Assembly (NCBI RefSeq): GCF_008271805.1
Contig: NZ_VSRY01000140.1
Span: 62,001-126,000, forward strand
Direction: 5' to 3'
Source of the DNA: Streptomyces sp. TRM49041
GTDB taxonomy: Bacteria > Actinomycetota > Actinomycetes > Streptomycetales > Streptomycetaceae
Length of the DNA stretch: 64,000 nucleotides
Part shown: positions 8,460-16,035 of the stretch, piece by piece
How positions within the stretch are numbered: the stretch's first letter is position 1
Layout of the letters: every line of letters begins with the position of its first letter
Notes under the pieces: generated by a model
The model's database searches: none
Seen by the model: the letters and a program-made list of their open reading frames with translations, nothing else
What the model was told of the DNA's origin: nothing
Program-made: the position numbers and the translations under genes

Positions 8460-9284
8460 CTACGGGACCGGCTGGAGGGTCCACCCCCGTGGGTTCGCCG
8501 GGTCCGGCGCCTGGAGCTGCAGGGGCGCGCCGTTCTCCGGCCCTGCCGTACCGAGGACCAGCCCGTGGTCCTTCAGCGCGAAAGTGTGGCCGGCGGCGTC
8601 GGCGGAGGCGGTGGGCTGCCAGCGCTGCGCGTCGGTGCCTGTGCAGGGCCGCTGGACCACCACGGCGCCCGGGCCCAGCGGGTCGGTGCCCTGGAGACAC
8701 AGGCCCGAGTGGGCGGCCTTGATCTGCACGTGGCCGTCGCCGAGGTCGTCCAGAAACCACTGCTGGTTGGGCTGACCGTGGCGCTCCCAGGCGATGACGG
8801 GCGCTGCGTCGTTCACCGAGGCGGCCTCCACGTCGGCGGCCCTGCCGGTGGCGGGGTCGAGGAGGACGTACTGCCCGGTGGGGACGGGCGGCGGCTCGGT
8901 CGCGCCGGTGGACGGCGTGGGGCTCGGGGGCGGCTCCGCCGGGGCCGGGGTGGCGACGGCGGTGCTCTGCCGGGCGGCCACCACGTCGCCCCTACGGTCG
9001 CCGTCGCCACCCCGGTCGCCGTCACCGCCGCCCAGGAGGGCGCCGATCCCCAGGCCCGCCGCGGCGCACGCGGCGATGGCCACCGCGACGAGCACCCCCT
9101 TGGGCGGCCCGCCCCGCTTCTGCCCGCGCGTGGCGGGACGCCCGGGCGGCGGCGCGTCCTCGATCCGCGGCAGCGTCCTGGTCGGCTCCAGTGGCGGCGG
9201 GTACGCGTCCGGGGTGGGCGGGAGGACCTCCGTCGCATCCGGGTCCCACATCCGCGGGTCGCCGCTGTGCCCTTGGTGATTCAC
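8460..9284 (-). CDS. Membrane-anchored RICIN-type beta-trefoil lectin domain protein
   Basis: 274 aa. A Pro-rich cytosolic N-terminus (about 1-60) precedes one membrane helix (VLVAVAIAACAAAGLGIGAL, about 63-82). Then come a Gly/Asp/Arg-rich and Pro/Thr-rich spacer and an extracellular beta-trefoil (about 140-272). The trefoil shows the QxW-type repeats NQQW, AQRW and RGW plus GLCLQG and LGTAG loops. Such domains bind carbohydrates outside the cell. GTG 9284 is chosen because GAGGAG lies 8 nt upstream. No hydrolase domain is fused. Confidence 0.8.
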   Translation of the reverse strand: MNHQGHSGDPRMWDPDATEVLPPTPDAYPPPLEPTRTLPRIEDAPPPGRPATRGQKRGGPPKGVLVAVAIAACAAAGLGIGALLGGGDGDRGGDGDRRGDVVAARQSTAVATPAPAEPPPSPTPSTGATEPPPVPTGQYVLLDPATGRAADVEAASVNDAAPVIAWERHGQPNQQWFLDDLGDGHVQIKAAHSGLCLQGTDPLGPGAVVVQRPCTGTDAQRWQPTASADAAGHTFALKDHGLVLGTAGPENGAPLQLQAPDPANPRGWTLQPVP

Positions 9285-9372
9285 CCCTGCTGCTCCTCAC
9301 GACCATGCCGTCACGCCGTCCGGCGACGGTACAGTGCGACGATCGTAGGAATCGATGCACGGGGGGACTCTC

Positions 9373-9738
9373 ATGGCACTGTTCGGCAACGCGCACACCG
9401 TCGACCCGGCGAGCGCGCAGCAGGAGTACGCACGGCTCCTCGGCCCCGGTGAGCGGGTGCACGCCGCGTATCTGCTGATCCGCGACACGATCCTGTTCAC
9501 CGACCGCCGCCTGATCCTCGTCGACAAGCAGGGGATCACCGGCAAGAAGACCGAGTACCACTCCATCCCGTACCGCAGCATCACGCACTTCGCGGTCGAG
9601 ACGGCGGGCACGTTCGACCTCGACGCCGAGCTGAAGATCTGGATCTCCGGCAACCCCGCCCCGGTCCAGAAGACCTTCACGAAGGGCGTCGACATCTACG
9701 AAGTGCAGGCGATCCTCACGCAGTTCGTGGCGCGCTAG
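9373..9738 (+). CDS. PH domain protein (bacterial PH_1 type)
   Basis: 121-aa protein consisting of a single bacterial PH domain. It shows beta-strands AAYLLIRDTILFTDRRLILV, the turn KQGITGKKTEYHSIPY, RSITHFAVE, DLDAELKIWI and the C-terminal helix DIYEVQAILTQFV. ATG 9373, with GGGGGG upstream, is preferred over the in-frame ATG at 9355. The role of single PH-domain proteins in bacteria is unknown. It stands alone between the lectin gene and a repeat tract. Confidence 0.85.
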   Translation: MALFGNAHTVDPASAQQEYARLLGPGERVHAAYLLIRDTILFTDRRLILVDKQGITGKKTEYHSIPYRSITHFAVETAGTFDLDAELKIWISGNPAPVQKTFTKGVDIYEVQAILTQFVAR

Positions 9739-9779
9739 ACGGCGGGAACCGGGAACCCCGGGCGGAAGCCCGGAGCGGG

Positions 9780-9812
9780 AGCCCGCCGGGAGCCCGCCGG
9801 GAGCCCGCCGGG
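9780..9812. repeat. Three tandem copies of an 11-bp repeat
   Basis: AGCCCGCCGGG occurs three times head-to-tail at 9780, 9791 and 9802 in the gap between two converging genes. More GC-rich near-copies flank it (CGGAAGCCCG at 9761 and 9822). It may fold and act as a terminator, but a simple slippage tract is the minimal reading. Confidence 0.85.
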
Positions 9813-9841
9813 TGCAGACGCGGAAGCCCGGCGGGGCACTA

Positions 9842-11269
9842 CTAGCCCTTCACCACGCCCAGCGGCTCCAGCCGTGCCACCTTCCGGCACAGCCCCGCGC
9901 CCTCGCTCGCCGCCACCACCTCCGCGACGTCCTTGTACGCCTCGGGGGTCTCCTCCGCCAGGCTCCGCAGCGACAGCGGGCGTACGGCGATGCCCGCCGC
10001 CTCCAGCCGCGCCCGCAGCTCCCCGCCGGTGACCGTGCGGGCGGCCTGGTGGCGGCTCATGACGCGGCCGGCGCCGTGGCAGGTGGAGTGGAAGGCGTCA
10101 CCGCCCGGGACGCCGGTCAGCACATAGGAGGCCGTGCCCATCGTGCCGGGGATGAGCACCGGCTGGCCCGCGTCCCGCAGGTCCGGCGGCAGCTCCGGAT
10201 GGCCGGGCGGGAACGCGCGCGTGGCGCCCTTGCGGTGGACGCACAGACGGCGCGGCCCGCCGCCGTCCACCGGGTGCGTCTCGATCTTGGCGAGGTTGTG
10301 CGACACGTCGTACACGAGACTCAGCCGTACGCCCGCCCGCCGGCGGAAGATCCCGCGGGTCGCCTGAGAGAGCAGCTGGCGGTTGGCGCGGCCGTAGTTC
10401 GCGGCGGCGGCCATCGCGCCCAGGTAGTCGCGGCCCTCCGGCGAGTCGACCGGGGTACAGGCCAGTTGCCGGTCCGGGACCTCGATGCCGTACCGGGCCA
10501 TCGCGCGGTCCATCGCCCGTACGTGGTCCGAGCAGATCTGGTGCCCCAGCCCCCGCGAACCGCAGTGGATCATCACGCACACCTGCCCTACGGCGATCCC
10601 GAACGCGGCGGCGACCGCACCGTCGTAGACCTCCTTGACCTCCTGAACCTCCAGGAAGTGGTTGGCCGAGCCGAGGCTCCCCACCTGGCCCAGCCCGCGC
10701 TGCCGGGCCCGATCGCCGACCTGCTCCACGTCCGCGTCGTCGACCGCGCCGCCGTCCTCGCAGCGCCACAGGTCGCGCTCCTCGCCCTGCCCCTGCTCGA
10801 CCGCGTACCGGGAACCGCCCCGCAGCACCCGCTCCAGCTGCCCGACGCCGCTCAGCCGCCACACGCCCCCCGGCCCGGCGCCGCGCGGAATCACCCGTCC
10901 CAGGCCGTCCATCACCGCGCGCAGTGTCTCCGGGTGCAGCGCGCGGCGGTCGCAGTCGGCGGCCAGCAGCCGCACCCCGCAGGAGATGTCGAAGCCGACG
11001 CCGCCGGGTGAGATCACCCCGCCCGCTGCGATGTCGGTCGCGGCGACGCCGCCGATGGGGAAGCCGTACCCCCAGTGGATGTCCGGCATGGCGTACGAGG
11101 CGCCGACGATGCCCGGCAGCGTCGCGACGTTCCCGACCTGCTGGAGCGACTGTTCCGCGTCCCGCAGCAGCGCGCGGGACGCGAAGACCACGCCGGGGAC
11201 GCGCATGCCGGGACCCGGCTCGATACGGAACCGGTACCGGCCTTCCTCCACGACGTCCATGACCACCAT
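9842..11269 (-). CDS. rtcB: RNA-splicing ligase RtcB
   Basis: 475-aa GTP- and Mn2+-dependent RNA ligase joining 2',3'-cyclic-phosphate and 5'-OH ends. The family blocks are present in order: GYGFPIGGVAATD (about 68), VGFDISCGVRLL with the metal-ligand Cys (about 93), GSLGSANHFLE (about 200), IHCGSRGLGHQ (about 236), YDVSHNLAKIE (about 330), HRKGATRAFPPG (about 352), PGTMGTASYVL, and STCHGAGR with the guanylylated His (about 405). ATG 11269 with GGGAGG upstream. Archease, its usual cofactor, is encoded at 6398-6841. Confidence 0.95.
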   Translation of the reverse strand: MVVMDVVEEGRYRFRIEPGPGMRVPGVVFASRALLRDAEQSLQQVGNVATLPGIVGASYAMPDIHWGYGFPIGGVAATDIAAGGVISPGGVGFDISCGVRLLAADCDRRALHPETLRAVMDGLGRVIPRGAGPGGVWRLSGVGQLERVLRGGSRYAVEQGQGEERDLWRCEDGGAVDDADVEQVGDRARQRGLGQVGSLGSANHFLEVQEVKEVYDGAVAAAFGIAVGQVCVMIHCGSRGLGHQICSDHVRAMDRAMARYGIEVPDRQLACTPVDSPEGRDYLGAMAAAANYGRANRQLLSQATRGIFRRRAGVRLSLVYDVSHNLAKIETHPVDGGGPRRLCVHRKGATRAFPPGHPELPPDLRDAGQPVLIPGTMGTASYVLTGVPGGDAFHSTCHGAGRVMSRHQAARTVTGGELRARLEAAGIAVRPLSLRSLAEETPEAYKDVAEVVAASEGAGLCRKVARLEPLGVVKG

Positions 11270-11328
11270 GGCTGCCTCCCGTTCCCGCCCCGCTCCGTCC
11301 CGTCGCCCGGTACCCGCGGGGCGGCGGG

Positions 11329-12453
11329 TCACACCGCCCGGTGCAGGAGGAACACGGCCAGCGCGTCGAGGTCGCGGGCCGCGACCTGGGCGAGCGGTAC
11401 GGAGCGGAGGCGGGCGCGGGCGGTGGCGAGCTGTCGGCGGGCCTCCTCCAGGGTCGCGGCGCGCCCGCCGGCCCGGTCGACGAGCGCGGCGGCGCGGGCG
11501 GCCGTGCGGCCGTCGGTCCCGCCGGGTGCCTCCAGGAGCGCGGCCAGCTCGCGCGCCGCGGGTCCTTCGGAGGCCAGGGCGGCGAGCACCGGGTACGTCT
11601 TCTTCCGCTGCCGCAGGTCGCCGTGGACGGGCTTGCCGGTCACCGCGGGGTCGCCCCAGATGCCCAGCAGGTCGTCGACCGCCTGGAACGCCACGCCCAG
11701 GTGCCGTCCCGCCAGGTCGAGCGCGGTGACCGTTCCGTCGGGCGCCCCGCCCAGCAGCCCGCCGAGCGCGGCCGCGCAGCCGAGGAGGGCGCCGGTCTTG
11801 TGCTCGGCCATGGCCCGGTACTCGTCGGGCCGCACCGCGCCGGGTCCCGTCCAGGGCCGGTCCTCGAAGCACAGGTCCTCCGCCTGGCCCCGCACCAGGG
11901 CGCTGAGCGCGTCGCACAGGCGCCGTACGGCGGGCCCGGTGTGGACGTCCGGCGCCTCGGCGAGCGTCTGCACGGCCAGCGCGAACAGGGCGTCGCCGGC
12001 CAGGACGGCGGGCCCGGTGCCGTACGCCTTCCACACCGTCTCGCGCTGCCTGCGCATGGCGTCGCCGTCCATGATGTCGTCGTGCAGCAGGGAGAACGCG
12101 TGCACCAGCTCCACGGCGACCGCCCCCGCCACGGCCACCCTGCCCTCCGCCCCGGCGGCCTCGGCCCCCAGCACGGCGAGTGCCTGCCGCACCCCCTTCC
12201 CCTCGGACGCACCCGGGTCGGGCGTACCGCCCGCGTCCCGCCAGCCGAGCGAGAACGCCGCCATCTCGCCCGTCCAGGGGTGGAGCTGCCCGACGGCTTC
12301 CGCGAGCGCGGGCCGTACGAGCGTCCGGCAGCGGAGGAGGACCCCGGAGGCGTCCGGACCGGCCACCGTCGCGGGGTCCGGGGCGGGGGCCGTCGGGGCG
12401 GCGGCAACGGGGTCGGACGTCAGGGAGCCGGAGGCCATCGGGGCGGAGGTCAT
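11329..12453 (-). CDS. Polyprenyl (isoprenyl) diphosphate synthase
   Basis: 374-aa trans-isoprenyl diphosphate synthase. The first Asp-rich motif is LLHDDIMDGD (about residue 147, DDxxD intact) and the second is VDDLLGIWGD (about 262), where the usual third Asp is Gly. Other marks are EHKTGALL and the KKTYPVLAAL segment. It makes C15-C20 or longer prenyl diphosphates; chain length cannot be read safely. ATG 12453 overlaps the TPR gene stop by 4 nt (ATGA). No terpene cyclase or prenyltransferase lies nearby, so the destination of the product is open. Confidence 0.88.
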   Translation of the reverse strand: MTSAPMASGSLTSDPVAAAPTAPAPDPATVAGPDASGVLLRCRTLVRPALAEAVGQLHPWTGEMAAFSLGWRDAGGTPDPGASEGKGVRQALAVLGAEAAGAEGRVAVAGAVAVELVHAFSLLHDDIMDGDAMRRQRETVWKAYGTGPAVLAGDALFALAVQTLAEAPDVHTGPAVRRLCDALSALVRGQAEDLCFEDRPWTGPGAVRPDEYRAMAEHKTGALLGCAAALGGLLGGAPDGTVTALDLAGRHLGVAFQAVDDLLGIWGDPAVTGKPVHGDLRQRKKTYPVLAALASEGPAARELAALLEAPGGTDGRTAARAAALVDRAGGRAATLEEARRQLATARARLRSVPLAQVAARDLDALAVFLLHRAV

Positions 12454-13604
12454 CGCCGTACCCCCTCCTCGCCCGTCGGCAGTGGTCCGACGCCCAGCTC
12501 CGCGGCGGCCTTCTCGGTCATGTCGCGCGCGTGCCGCAGCCCGATGCGGTCGAGGGTGTCGCGCAGCTCGCCCAGTTCGGCCGCGGTCTCCTCGGGGTCC
12601 CGCCCGAGCCGGGCGAGGGCCTTGGCGAGGCCCAGCCGGGACAGGGCCGTACCCCGGGGCTCGTCCATGGCGCGGAACTCCTCCAGCGCCCCCGCGTACG
12701 TGTCCCGGGCCTCCTCGTACCGGCCCGCCCGGTACAGGACGTTGCCGCGCATCTTGTGGTTGTACGCCAGCGCGCTGGACAGCTCCATCTCCCGGCAGGC
12801 CACCTCGGCCTCGGACAGCAGGGCCAGCGCCCGCTCCACGTCCCCGTCCCGTACGGACAGGACATCGGCTATCCCGCGCAGCGCCCACGCCCGCCCGCGC
12901 CGGTCCTCGGCCCGTGCGGCGGTCTCGGCGGCCTCCTCGAAGAGCGCGAGGGCCTTGTCGTACGAGCCGGTGTTCCGGTGCATCTGGGCGATGCCCTCCA
13001 GCGCCCACACCGTGTGCCGCGCCTCACCGCGCCGACGGGCCTCGGCCAGCAGCTGTTCGTGGAGCTCGCCGACGGCCTGGTAGTCGCCCTGAATCCGCCC
13101 GGTCTCGGCGAGTCCCGCGAGCGAGTACCCGCGTACGACGATGTCCCCGCCCCGCTTGCCGAGCTCGGCGGCCAGCCCCAGCAGCCGGTACGCGAGCGCC
13201 AGCGCGCCGCGCTGCCGGGCGAGCGTCCCCCCGCTCCACATGGCCCACGCCATCGCCCCGACGTCCCCGGCGTCACGCGCCGCCCGGTAGCTCGCCTTCC
13301 ACGCCCGGTCGGCCTCGTCGATCCGCCCCAGCCGCCGGCACGCCTCCGCCACCGCGAGCCCGCACCGCGCCACCTCCCGCCGCTCCCCGGCCGCTTCGGC
13401 GGCGCGCAGCTCCTCTACGCCTCTCTCCAGGACATCGGTCAGCGACGAGTTCACCGACAGCGAGCCGAGAGGCCCCTGGTACTCGGGAGCGAACGCCTTC
13501 CCGCGCGGCCCGCCCCCGCCCCCGTCCTCGACGTGGCCGGGTTCCTGCCGCACCTCCGACATCGTCCGTGCCGCCGCGCGCATCGCCGTCTGACTCACTG
13601 TCAC
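12450..13604 (-). CDS. Tetratricopeptide-repeat protein
   Basis: 384-aa soluble protein built of TPR helical hairpins from about residue 60 to 370, spaced about 40 residues (ARCGLAVAEACRRLGRIDEA, ALEGIAQMHRNTGSYDKALA, YNHKMRGNVLYRAGRYEEA and others). No DNA-binding or catalytic domain is visible. It is translationally coupled (4-nt overlap) to the polyprenyl synthase downstream, suggesting it scaffolds or regulates that pathway. The N-terminal ~45 residues are low complexity (five Gly in a row). Partner unknown. Confidence 0.82.
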   Translation of the reverse strand: MTVSQTAMRAAARTMSEVRQEPGHVEDGGGGGPRGKAFAPEYQGPLGSLSVNSSLTDVLERGVEELRAAEAAGERREVARCGLAVAEACRRLGRIDEADRAWKASYRAARDAGDVGAMAWAMWSGGTLARQRGALALAYRLLGLAAELGKRGGDIVVRGYSLAGLAETGRIQGDYQAVGELHEQLLAEARRRGEARHTVWALEGIAQMHRNTGSYDKALALFEEAAETAARAEDRRGRAWALRGIADVLSVRDGDVERALALLSEAEVACREMELSSALAYNHKMRGNVLYRAGRYEEARDTYAGALEEFRAMDEPRGTALSRLGLAKALARLGRDPEETAAELGELRDTLDRIGLRHARDMTEKAAAELGVGPLPTGEEGVRR

Positions 13605-13752
13605 ACCCGTTTCCGTATCCGTTCGTTACCGATCAAGACGGTATGAGCGGAAGGAGGTTCCACGAGTCCCTCTGCGTGCTGGTCGTGTGTCCTACCTGAG
13701 TGCTACGGAGACGGCCGGCGGTCGTCGGCTGGACGTACGGGGAGCCGGCCGG

Positions 13753-14605
13753 CTACTCGGCGTCCAGCCGCCGTACGCGTTCCGCGTCGGGGGTGCGGGG
13801 GCAGGTGACGCAGGCCGCGTCGGGCCGCAGGGTGTAGTACAGGCAGCAGGACACCCGGGTGCGCGTCGGGTACCGGCGGCCCTCGTGGCCGACGAGGCGG
13901 CGGAAGTCCGCGCCGCCGGGGAACGGCGGGACGGCCGTCGGCAGCAGGTCCTCCGCCGCGCGTACCGCCCGTTCCTCCTGGCCGAGGACGCGGCCGAGGT
14001 ACCAGATACCGGAGACCAGGTCGTCGCCCACCATCCCCCACAGCGCGCGCGGCCCGCGCCGCAGCCGCGGGCCGATCGCCGTCAGCAGGGGGCGTACATG
14101 GTCGGCGACGGCTGCCCGCAGCTCCGCGCGGAGCGCCTCCTCGTGGCCCAGGGCCCGTACGCCGGGGGCGTCGGCCGCCGCGGCGGGGTCGTGCGGGAGG
14201 CATGCGAAGCCCGTGCCCGGGACGACCTCGAAGGTGCCCGTCGCCAGGTCGACGCGGATGTCGCGCGGCCGGATGCGCGGTACGCGGCGCTCCAGGTACC
14301 AGGAGCCGCTCATCAGGAGGCTGACGGACCAGAGATAGTCGTGCAGGGCGCGGGAGGCGGCGACGTCCGGGCGCGGGGTCGTGCCGTGGCGTTCCCGCGC
14401 GGGCGGACTCGGCCTCCACGAAGGCGTCGAGGGCGTCCTGGTCCTCCGTCAGCTCGGCGCCGTCGACGTGGTGTGCCGTCGGGGAGGGCGTGACCCGCAC
14501 GTTCAGCGCCTCGCAGGAGGCCACGACCCGGCGGTACGTGTCGGCGAGCGCCGGCGCCCTACGCAGGCCGGCGCGGGCCCGCGCGGTGTCCGGGGCCAGG
14601 GTCAT
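13753..14605 (-). pseudogene. FhuF-like (2Fe-2S) ferric-siderophore reductase, frameshifted
   Basis: The N-terminal frame from ATG 14605 (AAGGAG upstream) reads ADTYRRVVASCEALNVRV to about 14405. Homology then continues in another frame (RERHGTTPRPDVAASRALHD, then LLMSGSWYLERRVPRIRP) to the stop at 13753. The C-terminus has the FhuF cysteine signature SCCLYYTLRPDAACVTC (C-C-x10-C-x2-C). The shift lies in the GC run at about 14393-14404 and needs one base skipped (or two restored). Intact proteins of this type release iron from ferric siderophores in the cytosol. Divergent from the siderophore operon across two iron boxes. A sequencing error is possible. Confidence 0.75.
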
Positions 14606-14628
14606 GGCGCTCCTTCGGCGAGATCGAA

Positions 14629-14647
14629 AAAGGTTAGGCTTACCTTA
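14629..14647. promoter_or_regulatory. Iron box (DmdR/IdeR-type operator) before the FhuF-like gene
   Basis: AAAGGTTAGGCTTACCTTA matches the 19-bp actinobacterial iron-box consensus TTAGGTTAGGCTAACCTAA at 15 of 19 positions and keeps its dyad. It lies 24-42 nt upstream of the FhuF-like start codon, so iron-dependent repression is expected. Confidence 0.85.
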
Positions 14648-14710
14648 ATCACATCTGGTCGGGGTGTGCGGTGCGGGGCCATGGGCGTGTCATAAGGCGG
14701 CAGTTGAGAA

Positions 14711-14729
14711 GTAAGGATTGCCTAACTTA
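14711..14729. promoter_or_regulatory. Second iron box, before the siderophore operon
   Basis: GTAAGGATTGCCTAACTTA is a weaker iron-box match with the AAGG...CCTAAC dyad around a GC centre. It lies about 77 nt upstream of the ATP-grasp start codon, on the promoter side of the biosynthetic operon. Together with the stronger box it fits DmdR1/IdeR control of both divergent transcripts. Confidence 0.72.
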
Positions 14730-14805
14730 GGCTTCGACGCGCTGGTGTGGCCAAAAGCGTTCGGCGGCACTCACCTGCCGTCTCCTCGACTCGGAAGGCA
14801 GCCCC

Positions 14806-16035
14806 ATGCGGTTGTACCTGCTCGCACTCAACCCCACGGACTCGGTCACCGAAGGCTTCCTCCCCGCCGCGGCCCGGCTCGGCCTCGACGTCACCGTGCT
14901 GACCGACCAGCCGGACGCGCACCGGGGCGCATACGCCCCGGACGTCGAGATACTGAAGTGCGACGTACGTGACTTCCGCGCCGTCATCAGCCGTGTCGCC
15001 GCCCACCACACCCCCGACGCGATCTTCACCAACAGCGACCACCTCCAGACCCAGGCCGCCCTCGCCGCCGACTACTTCGGCCTCCCCGGCAAGGACTGGC
15101 GGGCCGCCCTGCGCACCAAGGACAAGGCCCAGCTGCGGCGCCACCTCGCCGCGACCGGCGTCGACACGGTCTGGGCCGCCGAGCTTCCGAGCGGCCACGA
15201 CCCGGCCACGCTCATCGGTCCCGAGCCGGGGGCCGGGTCCGGTCCCGGCGCCGGCCGCGGTGTGCCGTACCCCTGCGTCGTGAAGCCCCGCGAGGGCGTG
15301 GCCAGCGAGGACGTGGTCCTGGTGGACGGACCCGAGCAACTCCTGCTGCGCTGCGCGGAGATCCAGGCGCGGCGGCCCGAGGCCGCACTGGTCGTCGAGG
15401 AGTTCCTCGCCGGCGAGCTGTACACGCTGGAGACGCTCGGCGACGGGCGGGTCCGGCACGTCCTCGGCGGCTTCCACACCGAGATCTCCCCGCCGCCGTA
15501 CTTCATCGAGGAGCGGCTCACCTTCGTCCCCGCCCACCCGGAGCCGGTCGTCGCGCGGATACTCGCCCAGCTCGACGCGCTCGGCGTCGGGTTCGGGGCC
15601 TGCCACACCGAGTTCGTCGTCCACGAGGGCCGCGCCCGCATCATCGAGGTCAACTACCGGGCCGTCGGGGACCAGTGCGACCTGCTCCTGGCGCAGCTCC
15701 TCGACGTGCCGCTCTTCGAGCACATCCTGCGCACGCACCTGGGCGAGCCGCTGCCCGCCGACCTCGGCGCCCGTACGGACGGCGCGGCCCGCCTGGAGTA
15801 CCCGTGCGCCGACCGCGCCGGTACGCTCACGGCCGCACCCGAGGCCGCCGACCTCACCGTGGACGGCGTCCGGCTCACGTACCGGCCGCTGCGTGCCGTG
15901 GGCGAGCGGCACGAGCTGCACCACACCAACCGCGACTTCCTCGGAGTGCTGCGCGCCACGGGAACCGGCCAGGAGACCGTCGACCGTGTCGTCGCGGACT
16001 TCCTCGCCGCCCAGCGCTGGGAGATCATCCCGTGA
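14806..16035 (+). CDS. ATP-grasp ligase of siderophore biosynthesis (PvsA-like)
   Basis: 409-aa cytosolic ATP-dependent carboxylate-amine ligase. A pre-grasp domain (about 1-100) is followed by the ATP-grasp fold: PCVVKPREGVASEDVVLV (about 163-180, ATP Lys), VVEEFLAGELYTLE (about 201) and the metal-binding FVVHEGRARIIEVNYRAVGD (about 269-288). It starts the four-gene NIS operon; its TGA and the next ATG share one base. The ATP-grasp + NIS + NIS + decarboxylase set is that of vibrioferrin synthesis, where the ATP-grasp enzyme joins an amino acid to the scaffold; this role is inferred. ATG 14806 with GGAAGG upstream. Confidence 0.85.
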   Translation: MRLYLLALNPTDSVTEGFLPAAARLGLDVTVLTDQPDAHRGAYAPDVEILKCDVRDFRAVISRVAAHHTPDAIFTNSDHLQTQAALAADYFGLPGKDWRAALRTKDKAQLRRHLAATGVDTVWAAELPSGHDPATLIGPEPGAGSGPGAGRGVPYPCVVKPREGVASEDVVLVDGPEQLLLRCAEIQARRPEAALVVEEFLAGELYTLETLGDGRVRHVLGGFHTEISPPPYFIEERLTFVPAHPEPVVARILAQLDALGVGFGACHTEFVVHEGRARIIEVNYRAVGDQCDLLLAQLLDVPLFEHILRTHLGEPLPADLGARTDGAARLEYPCADRAGTLTAAPEAADLTVDGVRLTYRPLRAVGERHELHHTNRDFLGVLRATGTGQETVDRVVADFLAAQRWEIIP

